NCBI GenBank assembly: GCA_014904845.1
Contig: MU119661.1
Coordinates: 1 to 31,372 of the forward strand
Source: Acephala macrosclerotiorum
Lineage: Eukaryota > Ascomycota > Leotiomycetes > Helotiales > Mollisiaceae
Length of the DNA stretch: 31,372 bases
Reading direction: 5' to 3'
The notes under the pieces are model-generated. The model saw only the letters and a list, made by a program, of their open reading frames with translations. It ran no database searches and had not been told where the DNA came from. Position numbers and translations under genes: made by a program. Below, one piece after another: positions 1 through 11,534 of the stretch; the stretch's first letter is position 1; the number at the start of each line of letters is the position of its first letter.

Positions 1-77
1 TTAAAAGGTGGTTATTGTGATGCGCAGCGTGGAATAAGGCGAGTTTTGGTGTAAAAACAGCAAATCACGGGAACTTT

Positions 78-3000
78 ATGCCAGTTACTGTACACACTGC
101 CGAATCCAGCGTCGAGTCCTTTCTCGACAAGATCGAGAAGGCCCAAGCAGATGTCAACCACTGCTTGAGTCTCCTAGACGCCGAGCGTGCGAAACTGTCC
201 CATGAGGGTAAGTATAATCACTGAGATAGGGTCTCGGACATCCGAATGCTTACTTTATTGATTAGATATGAGCCTAATGAAGCTCCACATTGATGATCTG
301 AAGAAGATCCTGTCCGACCTGGATGCCCCAATTTTGCGCCAAGCCACTCAAATCGAAGCACTTCACGATTCACTCAAAGGTTCGCATCACCATTCTTGAC
401 ACTACACTTTGTCTGACATCGGTACAGCTAAGGAGCGTAGAAGCCTTTTGACTTGGCTTTCAAAAGTCAACTTCAGGGCTCATCATAAGGCTATGGGTGA
501 GGGGTTTCTCCCGAACTCGGGACGGTGGCTCCTCGAGAAAGAAGCTTTCATGGACTGGAGGAAATCGAGTGTGTCATCGATACTGTGGCTACATGGCATT
601 CGTATGTAAATCATCTTACAAAGCTGCCACGAAAGCTGACCAGTTTCTGTTGTAGTTGGATCTGGGAAGTCACGGCTTGTGTAAGTCCCTGATGTTTGTA
701 GAAGTCACTTGCTGATTTGATCAGGTACTCGGTTATTGAGAATATCCGTCAAGAGAACGACAACTCAGAGAGCGGCAATTCCAAGTCACCAGCCCCCTTG
801 GCCCTGTTTTACTGCTTGAGAGCTGTAGGTGAGCCAGAACGTGCGGATCCGGACGAGATATTACGCTGCATTCTGAAGCAACTTTCGTGCTCAACGGCCA
901 ATCTCCCGATTCGAGAGCCAGTTGCTAGCTGCTACAAGGAGAAAAAGCAGGAGGCTGACGATGATGGCTGCGATCTCGACAGGTTGAATGTTTCAGAGTG
1001 CGAGGAGCTCATCGTTGCTCTGCTCAACGAAAATCCAGCAACAATCGTGATTGATGCTCTCGACGAATGTAATCCAAAGAGACGACACGAGCTTCTACGG
1101 GCATTGGACAACATCATTCAGAAATCGGCAAGCTTGGTCAAGGTCTTTGTGTCTTCTCGGGATGACAACGATATCGTGTGCCGTTTGGAGCAGTCACAGA
1201 ATATCTTCATAAAAGCAAGCGATAACGGAGAGGATATAGAACGTTATGTGAGTGTCGAGGTACAAAAAGCTGTGAATGAAAAAAGATTGCTCTACGGTGA
1301 GGTCTCAGAAACTTTGCAAGAGAAGATCAGGAAAACGCTGATTTCCGGAGCTCAGGGAATGTAGGTCGTCCTATGACTATCAAAGATCTTTGACTAAAGT
1401 ATGGCAGGTTTCGCTGGGTGAGCCTACAGATCGACAATCTATGCGACACAGAGCGGATGAAGCACGAGGAAGACATTTCTGCAGAGCTTGGTCGGCTGCC
1501 CAGGACCCTCAAGGATTCGTACGCAATCATCCATGAGCGTATTAGAAATTCCGGAGCGAGAAGCAAGGATATAGCAAACCGGACTATTTGCTGGTTGCTC
1601 TGTGCGAGAAAGACACTGAAATCGCTACACTTCATCACTGCCATCTCGGTTGACTCAAACGGCCAGCGCTTAGAAATAACTACAAAACAGCTGCTGGGAA
1701 TTTGTTCCAATCTAGTTGTCCTAGATGATACTCTGAATATTTTCCGCTTCGCACATTTGTCCGTCCGAGAATATTTTGAAATGCAAGACGAGTACCATTC
1801 AACCAAGACCAATGGGATAGTATTAGAAAGATGCTTCCACGTCTTTACCTCTGACTTTAAGGCGAAATGTCCCTCCCGGTTCAATGAGTTCGACGAGTTC
1901 GTGCAATATGCTATCGTGAACTGGCCCTATCACGGCACATTTCACCAAAAAAGATTGATACAACTTTGTTTTGAGGAACTCGAGATGTCACAAGCCTTCA
2001 AAGTTTGGGAATTTTCGATGCGGCGGGTGCCGGCAAACTGGAAGATGCAGGAGCTGGAAGAGCTACTTGGCGATCCGTCAACGGCTTTGCTTATGGCCTG
2101 CCGATTTGGTTGGCTTGATGTCCTTGATCATCTCAGCACATTTAGTGACTTCAACTGGGGCCAATTCAACGATTTCGGGAACCTGAACGCTCTGCTCGTT
2201 GCGGTTCACCTGGGGAATTTCCCGCTCGCGCGATGGCTTCTTGAACACGGAGCCGATGTCAATGCAGTTAACGATCATGGTAAACCATTAGTTGTCCTCT
2301 GGGCTCGTTACCAATATCGCCTTTCTCTCTCCAGGGACAGCAAAAGCCCCAATCCCCGAGAACAATGTAGATTTCTTGTTGCAGCTGGAGCTAATGTCAA
2401 CGCAGTCGATCAGGATGGTCGGATTGCGCTGGCATCATTTGGAGTAGTTGGTGATCTGGTCTATCCTTTCGATATAGCACAGTCGCTCATCCTAGTGGGT
2501 GCCAACATCGACATCATCGATTGCTTTGGTGCGACAGCTCTTCAAATTCTACTTCGAAATGACAGGGAACTGCATGGTGGTGTTAAAGTTCTTGAGCTTC
2601 TACTTGATGTAATGACCGATTTCGCAGACCTTGCCAGCGTCGAAAGAGACTTAATTTGCTTCGCTGCTAAGTATGGATTTCCGGGACGCATAGAGTCCGC
2701 AGTCAAATTCCTATTACAGCGCAACCACAACGCACTTGGCACTTACGGAACGACCGCCTTATATTACGGTGCACTAAACGGCAATTTTTCCTTCCTTGAG
2801 CTATTGCTAGCAACAAGTAAAATCGGCTTCAATGCTGGAGACATACTTGGCGATACACCCAGTTCGCAAAGTCTTCACATTGTCTCGAGGCTTGTGGGGC
2901 TGAAGATGATTGACGTGAATGCTGCTGGGTCATTTCCTCTCCACCGTAGCGACAAGAGAAAAAGCAAACGCACACCTTTACAATATGCGGTCTGGAGGTC

Positions 3001-3631
3001 ACATAATGACGTTGCACAAGTATTATTGAATGCTGGAGCAGATTGCAATCTAGATTTCAGCGGCGAAGGCACAGCTCTGCATTATGCGGCAATGGCAAAC
3101 AATGGTGATATAGTGCATGATCTACTTGACGCTGGGTGTGTTATTGATGCTACAGACTCCAAGGGCCGTACGGCATTGCATACTGTGATGCAAATTTACA
3201 CTGTTAGGATTCAGAACGCTTACCTAAAAGCTGGACGGGACATCGATATCGACGCCCTCGTGTCACACGGCTATTCTGCTCTAAACACCGTAAACAACCA
3301 AGTTTGGGAGGGAACACCCGATAACGTGAAAGTCATTCACACTCTTCTTGAGGTAGGGTGCAGTACCGACGCCATGAGCGATGAAGGCCACACCGTCCTA
3401 CACGACGCAGTGTGGACGAGAAAACCTGAATGCGTTCGTGCTTTACTCAAAGCTGGGTGCAACATTAACATGCCGACTTCTCACGGTTCCACTGCTCTGC
3501 ATCTAGCGGCGAAAAACTTGGATACTGAGATGATGCAGCTTTTAGAGGAGGCTGGGTGCGATGTGAATGTCCGAGACGCCGATGGTCATACGGCTCGAGA
3601 AGTCGCAGAAATTTGCAGGCAGGAATACTAA
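78..3631 (+). CDS. NACHT-ankyrin STAND receptor (NLR-1)
   Basis: Exons 78-207, 266-379, 428-601, 656-680, 725-1360 and 1408-3631 join in frame to 1100 codons plus TAA. All introns are 44-58 nt with GT-AG ends. Residues 1-80 are helical and charged, possibly coiled coil, with no effector domain I recognise. The NACHT ATPase follows: Walker A GILGSGKS near 138-145, Walker B IVIDALDEC near 255-262, and VFVSSRDD near 288-295. A winged-helix-like segment (about 390-490) has the FAHLSVREYFE motif common after fungal NACHT domains. From about 582 to the end there are roughly 13 diverged ankyrin repeats. Family knowledge: fungal NLRs are cytosolic sensors in non-self recognition and programmed cell death; the ligand here is unknown. 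The start is the first ATG in frame and could be extended if an upstream exon lies outside the window. NACHT-ANK assignment is secure; the N-terminal exon is less so. Confidence 0.85.
656..680 (+). other. 25-nt microexon encoding the NLR-1 P-loop
   Basis: This exon lies between a 54-nt and a 44-nt intron. With split codons at both ends it encodes L-GSGKSRL-V, the core of the Walker A motif. It is flanked by TTGTAG upstream and GTAAGT downstream. Skipping it would remove the P-loop and also shift the frame because 25 is not a multiple of 3. Confidence 0.75.
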
Positions 3632-3725
3632 ACTCTGCGAAAGTGCTACTGTCCCGCACATCCCCGCATTTGAAGCAAGATGTAACGCAAAACACATCAA
3701 AGACTTGAAAAGGAGAACTTCAACA

Positions 3726-3744
3726 TGTTCTAGAGACTAGAACA
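3726..3744. terminator. Perfect 8-bp hairpin after NLR-1
   Basis: TGTTCTAG and CTAGAACA are exact reverse complements around a 3-nt loop (AGA), 95 bp after the NLR-1 stop codon. It probably lies in the 3' untranslated region. Fungal genes do not need hairpin terminators, so a role in 3' end formation is only a guess. Confidence 0.3.
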
Positions 3745-4055
3745 CTTCATCAGGAAATGGCGAGTGGACAAATGGGGATGGAGTCACGTGTTTCTCCCCA
3801 ACGCAGTATTTTAGATCCGTACCTTTGCTGCAGTTTCTCACCCTTTGTGAGTTTCTTAATAACCAAGTAGCAAGGTTATCAAGCCCAGCAGGGATTTTGT
3901 TCTCAGAAAATATGAAAATGCAGACTTTCGCAAGGAATTACGAGGAAGAATTGTTTCCAACTCCTATTTCCAGTCATCAATGCCTTTGCAATAATGACAA
4001 CTTTTTTCTCGCTCCTGCATCACTCACTGTATAGAAGAGCCGTGACTGCCAACCT

Positions 4056-4065
4056 CTATAAAAGG
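4056..4065 (+). promoter_or_regulatory. TATA-box-like motif with no gene downstream
   Basis: CTATAAAAGG is a near-ideal TATA box. Only very short reading frames follow it, the first ATGs (for example the one at 4097) giving about a dozen codons. It may belong to a lost gene, a transposon promoter or a non-coding transcript, or may be chance. Confidence 0.3.
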
Positions 4066-6699
4066 GCGACTTCCGTCCCACATGCCACACGGACGATGGA
4101 CGACTGCCGCCTGGGACTGACTCTAACTTCGCTGTGATTCTGCTACTCCCTATATATGTCCATCAGTCTCTTCTTAGACGATGTCTAAGGCTCTTTGCAA
4201 AAAAAACTACAGTTGTCGATATTATTTGATTGCCAACAGTTTAGTAAATATATACTTTCTGAGGACAGATTTGAAGAAGAGGCGAGAAAGTTGAGCATCT
4301 TTGATGTTTCCAGACGACAATTCACTGTGTGATCCTTTCGTCCGTTTGGATCTCAGTCGCTGAACTTCGCAAGCTGGTACAGACTATGGATTGAGTTTGA
4401 TGGTTTTCACTCTCATGCTCCTTATCGAGAATATGCAACCCTGCAACAATTGCGATTCCCCCTCGTGACTGAATCATTTGAGAACGCGAACAAACTAAAA
4501 TCAAGATCAAATGAAGCAAAATAAGCAAAACTTGCTTTCTCAAAACCTTGAAACAACGGGCCAACGGTTACTACCGTTGCCGGTGCCAGAGAGTGACACC
4601 GGCTTCGAGACACTTTCCATGAACACCATCAACACCAACCATTCACCCCACGCCCGAATCAAACGTGTCACCACAAACAAAAAGAACAAACTCAAAAGCA
4701 ACGTCAAAACGACCTGCCGGAAAAAGCGCCTGAGTCAAAAAAAACCCCTCTATCCAACATAGTCTCGCTTCGAAAGGAAAAAGCATCACCAAACTCCACA
4801 ATGCCCTAATTCCATACCTTGTACATTTTCTCCCACACCACCACACACACTCCAATCCGCACCACCAAAAATCTCAAAAAGGATACCAGACTTCTAGAAA
4901 GTGCGAAAAGAGACCGAGATTATGACGTCCCGAAAATCAGGGGTACAACGGTAAGCACGGCGACTCACTCGGGAGCGTCGCGATCCGCACGCATAACTGT
5001 AACACCTTTCTCCCACCAATCAAGATCAGCGATCCCCCAGGTTCGGGGTTTATTTATGGGGAAGCCTTTTTTCCTTGATGTTATTTTACGCATAAGGCGG
5101 GGTTTGCTTCCGAAACGTGAGGGTAAGGGTTGGAAGATAAAGGTATGACGTTCTGGAAGGGTGGGTGGAAGGTGTGTAAGGAAGGAGGCATGGAGAGAGA
5201 AGGAGCGGGAGAAGGTTCGAGATGCTGATGAGGGGTGTTGGAGATTGAGTATTGTGGATGCTGTTTAGATATCCACAACGGGGAAATTCTCACGCGACGG
5301 AAAGATCGATGAGGTGATTACAACAAATCATGATCATGTTGAAGTTTAATAAAGAAATACGAAGTATGTAGAGTATGAAGAGGAAGTGAAGAAAGGGGGG
5401 CTAGAACTAGAAGAAATTCAATCCTTTATACAAATCACCAAGTCCAGAACTTTGGATCGACCCTGATCGCAGTTTCTTCTTTCCGGACCTTGCACTTTAA
5501 TTTGTTTCTTGAGGTTCAAGGAATCAGAGTTCTTCACATGCCTCGGGGTCTAGGTTTTAGTGCGAGAGTACTGTATGCAGAGATGACAGTTGAGGGGGAG
5601 CAAATTACCGGTCGTGAATAGCAGCGAGCGATTGTTTCATGTTGTGTTCGCGGATGCCAATCCCGAATACTCTACCGGTGATCCAGTACGCTACTCCCTT
5701 ATCGATAGTCTCAGGAGAACTCTATCGGGGGATGCATCCTGGTAGTCTCGAGGTTGGGCTGAGGGATTGGCACGTTCGCGAGTGTAACGCGTGCGAAGCC
5801 GCGTCGTGGGATATGCGTGGTTGGGAAGTGAAGCGTGGCTTCGGGATGCTCTCCTAGCTGTGCTTCAGCTGTAAGGCGATGACATTCATCCATATCTGGA
5901 GGATGAAGAATTCAAGCCATAGAGTTCGCGCTTGTTCCAGAATATCTTGGACAGAATGTTGGATTCGAGAAGGTGAGCATGTGGCAAATCGAACTTGGCA
6001 AATAGAAATAGACAATCGATGCGCTGAATGCCATGCGCTTCTCAGCCCCAGAGGCGACCACGACCTATCTGGAGGCCTACAGTGCCGCCGCTTGGGGCTG
6101 GAAGCGGTTCTGAGGCGTAGAGAGGTGGTTATTGGATGGGCCTTGCGCAGGCAGACCATAGAGAACGGAGGAGGACCTGCGTGATGCAGCTGTACGGGTG
6201 AGAGCTGTGTATGTTGGTGATAGTGATTGAGAGGCGAAAGTGATCACGCTATGAAGCAGCTATAGGTAAAGAATGAAGCGGTATGAAAGTATGAATGTTT
6301 GTAGAGAACTCGTGACTGGAAATGATCCGAAGAAATGGTGATCTTCAGTTCCTGTCCCCAAAGGCTTGTGCCAGCTGAAGATCCCAGGGTGAGGCATAAT
6401 GGGGCCACAGAGATATATTCGGATCCTGCATATCGGGCTTTGGGTTCTCGGAACAGTTGATCTCTCGGAATGCGTTCAAGCATTATGATGTTATACTTTC
6501 ACGATCTTCCCTCCCACATGCAGAGTTCACTCTGAGACGTGCAGAACGTGGGCTCTAATTCTGGACGGGAACGCTTTCAAGTACTGGCTGCGAGGGCATT
6601 TTAATCGCGGGACTTGCAGTGTGGAGCAGTCAGAGGAGAGGACGAGCACCACTCGAGCACCACGAATGCAGGAGAGTGGGTTGTGAGCTGTGGGCTGCC

Positions 6700-7255
6700 C
6701 AATCTAGTGCGTTGACTCTACAATTATTTGGTGTCCTATCGATCCCTACCATACCATCCATATCCCTCCTATTTTCGACATAATTCTCCTCTCGACTCAT
6801 CGTGGCAATTAATCCATCTCGACTCGATCCCTCTCTGCGGCATTACAATTGCAAATCCCCCAATCACCCTCGAGTGCCTGTGCTTTCTTTGAGGGGCTGC
6901 CGCTAAACCGCTTTCGCACCTTCCCAGGCTCTTTCCCACCTTTAGATTCCATCCTTCACTCTAATCCCAAGCAGACCCAACGCGCGCCAGGGGAATTGTT
7001 AAATTTGATATACCGCTGCTGATTCATCCTCCTGTTCGCCGGTTCTTCACTCCTCGTCGACTCAACCCTTTGTCTAGATTTCGACTCACGCCCGTGGATC
7101 GCCCATCGCCGGAAGAAGGAGTTGCGCAGAACAAACAAATCAGCCCGACTGTGACCACCACCCACCCAGAACTGTGCACACGGGCACACTCGTCGGAGAG
7201 AATTTTGCTTTTGTCCGGCTGGAGGTGTGCGACAAGCAAAGCAAACTCAAACAAT
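6700..7255 (+). promoter_or_regulatory. Promoter and 5' leader of the BEM1-type gene
   Basis: The stretch is rich in C and T tracts (about 6720-6960) and has no gene. CT-rich leaders are usual upstream of expressed filamentous-fungal genes. The transcription start cannot be fixed from sequence. Confidence 0.4.
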
Positions 7256-9240
7256 ATGAAGGTTCGTCGCCCCCTCTTTTGGGAGTTTATTAGGAGACGC
7301 TGGCCGCCTGCGATGTGCACCTCGATCCTGAATGTGCTAACAATGCGATTCTTTCAGGCTCTCAGGCGGAGTCTGAAGAACGACAAGGAGAGAGTGAACC
7401 ATATCTCAATCACACCTAAATCTGCGGTCGCGATCGTCCCGCCAAAAAAGGTACGTGGTGAATCATACGAGTCCGTCGCATACTTTGAGGTCCTTTGTTG
7501 ACTCCCTGCGCTCCGATCTAGGTTATTCGCGCATTATACGACTATGAGGCTCAGTCCAGCCAAGAATTATCGTTTCAGAAGGGCGACTTTTTCCACGTAA
7601 TTGGACGAGAAAATGATACGGATTGGTACGAGGCATGTAACCCGGCGCTTCCAGATGCGAGAGGACTGGTTCCGGTTGCCTTCTTTCAGGCCTTGGGGAA
7701 GACCGAGCGAGATAGCGGACAATCAGATAAATCCTCACCACAAGCCGTTCGAATGCCAGATCACGATTCAGGATATTCCGACACATCAGGATCAGGAACT
7801 CTAATAGGGACCGATACAGCGCGATCGTCGAAAACAATGGGTAAAGGATCCGGTGCGATGGTTTATGGCATAGTGATGTACGACTTTGCCGCGGAGCGGC
7901 CAGATGAATTAGATGCGAAGGCTGGTGAGGCGATTATTGTGATCGCACAATCGAATCCTGAATGGTTCGTGGCAAAGCCGATTGGAAGGTTGGGAGGACC
8001 TGGATTGATTCCGGTATCATTCATCGAGATAAGAGATATGGTCTCTGGACAGGCAGTTCCTGACGCACAAGAGGCAGTCCAAAGGGCAGGCGTACCGAAA
8101 GTAGAGGAGTGGAAGAAGATGGCGGCGGAATACAAGAATAGTAGTATCACACTGGGAAAGTTCGAGGCTTCCAATCAGCAGCAGCAACAACAAATGGAAC
8201 AGGGCATGGAGAGGATGAGCCTGCAGCAAAGGCAATCCAATGGCTACGTATGTTCATTTCATTTTAGCCCTCACTGTATAATGACTAATAAATTGCAGCA
8301 GGTGCAGATGAGACAATCACAGCAAGTCAGGTCCATGCAACAACAACAGGTCCAGCAGAATCAATACGCCGCGAAATCAAACTCCCAACTTTACGCCCCA
8401 ATCTCGGCACGAATACCTCGATACTGTTTTGCAGAAGACAAATATTGGTTCGTTATTGAAGCTGCATTGGAGGATGGACGACATTGGGAATTGTCGCGGT
8501 ACTACGAAGATTTTTACGATTTCCAGATTGCACTGTTGACAGAGTTCCCTGCGGAAGCTGGTAATACCGGAACCCAGAAGAGGACTCTGCCATACATGCC
8601 TGGACCCGTCAATTATGTCACAGATGCGATTACGGAAGGGAGACAGCATAATCTGGATGCATACGTCAAGAACCTGCTTACGCAGCCTCCATATATCTCG
8701 AGGTGCACACTGGTCAAACAATTCTTCGCGCCGAGGGAAGGGGACTACGAAATAGATCCCAATGCTGTGAATGAGGAGTACAGATTATCAGGAGCGTCTC
8801 AGCCATCGTCGACAGATTCTCCAACAAATGGAGCTTCGAGACAGTCATCTAGAGGCAATCTGAATGGTGGTGGTTACCAAGGCGGATTATCAGCCGCTCC
8901 TGGTGTTCGGCCAAATGGTCAGCAACCGACACGACAGACTTCTTCACTCTCCCAATCCACAAGTTCAGCATCACCAGGCCTCAATGGCGGACAGCAGCCA
9001 TCTGCAATCAAAATCAAGATCAAGAAAGGAGACGAGACAATTGCTATTCGAGTTCCCACAGAGATCCAGTACATGCAACTGTACGAGAAGATCAAAGAAC
9101 GTCTCAGGATTCCAGCAGACGAGGAGATTTCACTTTCCTACAATGACGAACAGAGTGGAACACGACCGACTATGTTGAGCAACAATGACTTGGACATCGC
9201 TCTTTCAAGGAACGACAAACTCATGTTATATGTGGATTGA
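7256..9240 (+). CDS. BEM1: BEM1/Scd2-type cell polarity scaffold protein
   Basis: Exons 7256-7261, 7358-7450, 7522-8247 and 8299-9240 give 588 aa. The first exon is only ATG AAG. The introns have CTAAC-type branch sites. Domains in order: SH3-1 (about 34-97, starting at a VIRALYDYEA-like motif), SH3-2 (about 147-207, IVMYDFAAE), a glutamine-rich linker (about 250-300), PX (about 306-423) and a C-terminal PB1 (about 508-588) with an acidic loop. SH3-SH3-PX-PB1 is the diagnostic order of yeast Bem1 and fission yeast Scd2. These scaffold the Cdc42 GEF (Cdc24, through PB1) and PAK kinase at sites of polarised growth, with PX binding membrane phosphoinositides. In hyphae the homologue is expected at the tip and in the NADPH oxidase regulatory complex. 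An open 51-nt intron (8248-8298) is easily mistaken for coding sequence. Confidence 0.93.
8248..8298 (+). other. 51-nt intron that is open in frame
   Basis: It starts GTATGT, has ACTAAT near the 3' end and finishes TTGCAG, so it looks like a normal fungal intron. Its length is a multiple of 3 and it holds no in-frame stop, so retention would insert 17 residues into the Gln-rich linker between SH3-2 and PX. Confidence 0.75.
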
Positions 9241-10340
9241 ACATATATGTTTGTCAACACTGCAGGCAGCTTCGCCGGTCAACCAACTATCCTAGGCTGG
9301 CGATTTCCCACAGCATACAGTACCAACATCATTTCAATTCTTAATCTGCTTCAGATGTACAGACATTCTTACGAGTATGGTAATAGTTGCTTTAGCAGCC
9401 AATCCCACACTCACTATTCTATCAACATCATTAGCAGACTTTTTCTTACTCCCATTTGAAAACAAACTTTGTTTCTAGCGGAGGATTCTTGAGAGGAAAT
9501 ATAGGTGGATATCAGGCGTTTCGAGGTGTTGTGATGGGATTGTTATTTCTTTATCGTTGCGAATGACGGCGGGATTGCATATTATGAATCAACTGGACAT
9601 ACCAAGGATTTCTCTTTGTTTGCGGTGGGATTGAGTAAAGGTTAGGAGCTATTAGCTATCATTGCGGGCGAGCGTTTTTGGGGCGGAGGTTGAATGAAAT
9701 TGATGGGATGAATGGGATGGGTATCATTTGGTATGGAAAGGGTACGGATACATTGCTGGAAATGGGCGTGATACGAGATAACGGAACTGAGCAATCTTAA
9801 AAGCAACTCAAACAATCTCCTTCCCATCATAACTAACTAGAGTTTGTACAATGATAAGGAGGGCAAGGCAAACGAGGATGTAAATGCGAGCTTGGTGATG
9901 AGAACGCACAGACCATCTTTGATGCCTCACCAAGCAGGCTCCAATGAACTCGCCTACCCCAGCCACGCCGCATCGTGCCACATCGCATAACCCAACGTCA
10001 ATTCCAACTACCCTCCCTTCTCTTGAACCAACAAAAACGAGTATTCAGTATACCCTGATTGACCCCCCTATTGATCTCGGCTCTGCTACCATCCCGTCCT
10101 ATCCATTACTCCCCCTATCTGCCTCGCTTGCGCGACGAGAACCTCGATACTGGCCAACCTAATTTCGACGTGGTCATCTCACCGCCTCGTACCATTACAG
10201 ACCTCTGCTGAGGAGAGGAGAAGGCCACCGAGATATATTCTCGCACACAGAGGGAAGGATATACAATAGAGGCAGGCATACAAGGGGCATAGACAAGATA
10301 CACGAGGGACAAGAGAGTAAAGAGAAGAGAAGGAGGAGAA
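9241..10340. other. Intergenic region with purine-rich leader
   Basis: The left part is the 3' untranslated region and downstream DNA of the BEM1-type gene. The right end (about 10205-10340) is a strongly purine-rich GA tract running into the ATG at 10341 and is probably the 5' leader of the zinc-motif gene. A 72-codon ORF at 9944-10162 has no recognisable domain and I do not call it a gene. Confidence 0.5.
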
Positions 10341-11534
10341 ATGCCCCCCCTTCACCTCCGACAAGAATTTCCCACACTAAAAGCCTTCAAAGAAGCCCTC
10401 CATGCTTGGGCAATCGAAGCACATTTCGAGCCGCGGATATTGAAGAGTGATACAGGGAGGGTAAGAGTTGGCTGTAGGTCTTTTCTTCTTGTTCACATAC
10501 ATTTCTCCCTTTGGAAGTTGGGAGGAAAACAGAGAATCCGACGAAAATGAAATTTGGAAGAAAGTTATACTGACATCTTGCGAATAGGCAAACGCGACCC
10601 CAACTGCCCCTTCGTAATTCGCTGCAACTGGGAGAGAAAGAATGGACGCGAACCCCTAGCACGAGTCACAGTCCTCCGAGACCGACACACCTGCCTCAAC
10701 GCTCTCGAATGGCGTGGCGCCCCCGTCGGACAAATGGGTATGATGGGTTCTCCAGGCATGGGACAACAAATGCCCGTCGCTTCCATGAATGGAGGCATGG
10801 GAAATGGGATGGGACAACAGATGCATCCAACGCCAAGTTTGGAGATCCGACAAGACGAGGATGGGAATATTGTGGGTGGAGCAAGAGTTCTTGGTCCAAT
10901 GCCACCTCGTCCCTCTGAGACGCCGAATAACGTCGACCCCTCAATTGTCCCCGTCCTACCGAAAGTACAGAGAAACAGCGCGTCAAGATTACCGTTCCTG
11001 ATGGAGATATTACCTCGGTTGATGAATATCTCCAAAGAGACAACGCCGGTTGAGATCAGAGAGTGTTTATTACGAGAATACGGTGCTGAAGTCCACCTCC
11101 AACAATGCCGACGCGCAAAAACCGAAATCCTAAAAAAGCGCGCCGCTGAACAAAACGGCGAGGGTGGCCAATCATCCGGTATGGAAAACAACCATAATCA
11201 AAACCAAAATCAAGGAGGGGGACAGAGTCTTGATGGTATGGGTGGATCTGAAAGTGCGGGGGATGGAAATACGACTTTGTTTGGGAGTGAGGTTATGAAT
11301 GGGGTGAATGGGGCGAATGGGGGAAATGGAGATGGGAATGGGGGGAATGTGGGACAGGCTTTTGAGTTGCATACTGCGAGTGGGGTGGTTATTCCGCAGG
11401 TTCCGACCAGGAGAGAGGCGGCGTTGAATGCGGTGGGGGAGCAGCCGGTTAGGTGTCCGTATTGTGTTAATCATAGGTGGATGACTAGTATTAAAGATGC
11501 AGTAGAGCATATGAGTATGCATGTTGTTGTGTAG
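10341..11534 (+). CDS. Predicted nuclear protein with FAR1/WRKY-GCM1-like zinc motif
   Basis: Exons 10341-10473 and 10588-11534 give 359 aa. The N-terminal 90 residues resemble the DNA-binding zinc fold of FAR1 and MULE-transposase-associated proteins: a helix (LKAFKEALHAWA) followed by C45-x5-C51 and H78-x-C80. The first cysteine is made only by splicing at the GTAGGT donor at 10474; the nearer GTAAGA at 10461 would break the frame. The middle is rich in Met, Gly and Gln and has an Asn-Gly run. The last 25 residues carry a C-x2-C ... H-x3-H pattern, a possible second zinc site. No transposase catalytic domain is present, so it is probably a host transcription factor, perhaps domesticated from a transposon. 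The role is unknown. Confidence 0.7.
11280..11350 (+). repeat. AATGGGG-type minisatellite within coding sequence
   Basis: Irregular repeats of AATGGGG(G) encode the Asn-Gly-rich run of the zinc-motif protein. Such tracts often vary in length between strains. Confidence 0.6.

Larger units (their letters stand above)
3632..7255. other. Gene-poor intergenic region, 3.6 kb
   Basis: I see no convincing gene here. It holds a hairpin just after NLR-1, an orphan TATA-like motif at 4056-4065, purine-rich low-complexity DNA near 5150-5240 and 5370-5400, and, from about 6700, a pyrimidine-rich stretch that is probably the promoter and leader of the BEM1-type gene. Short ORFs on both strands lack recognisable domains. 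Confidence 0.6.

Noticed and set aside
5854..6240. Minus-strand ORF and neighbouring Gln/Pro/Ser-rich frame suggestive of a protein N-terminus
   Set aside because: Stops interrupt the attractive frame and no splice model links it to a conserved segment.
9944..10162. 72-codon Pro/Ser/Thr-rich ORF upstream of the zinc-motif gene
   Set aside because: Its composition follows local base bias and it has no domain; it might be an upstream ORF but nothing in the sequence supports translation.
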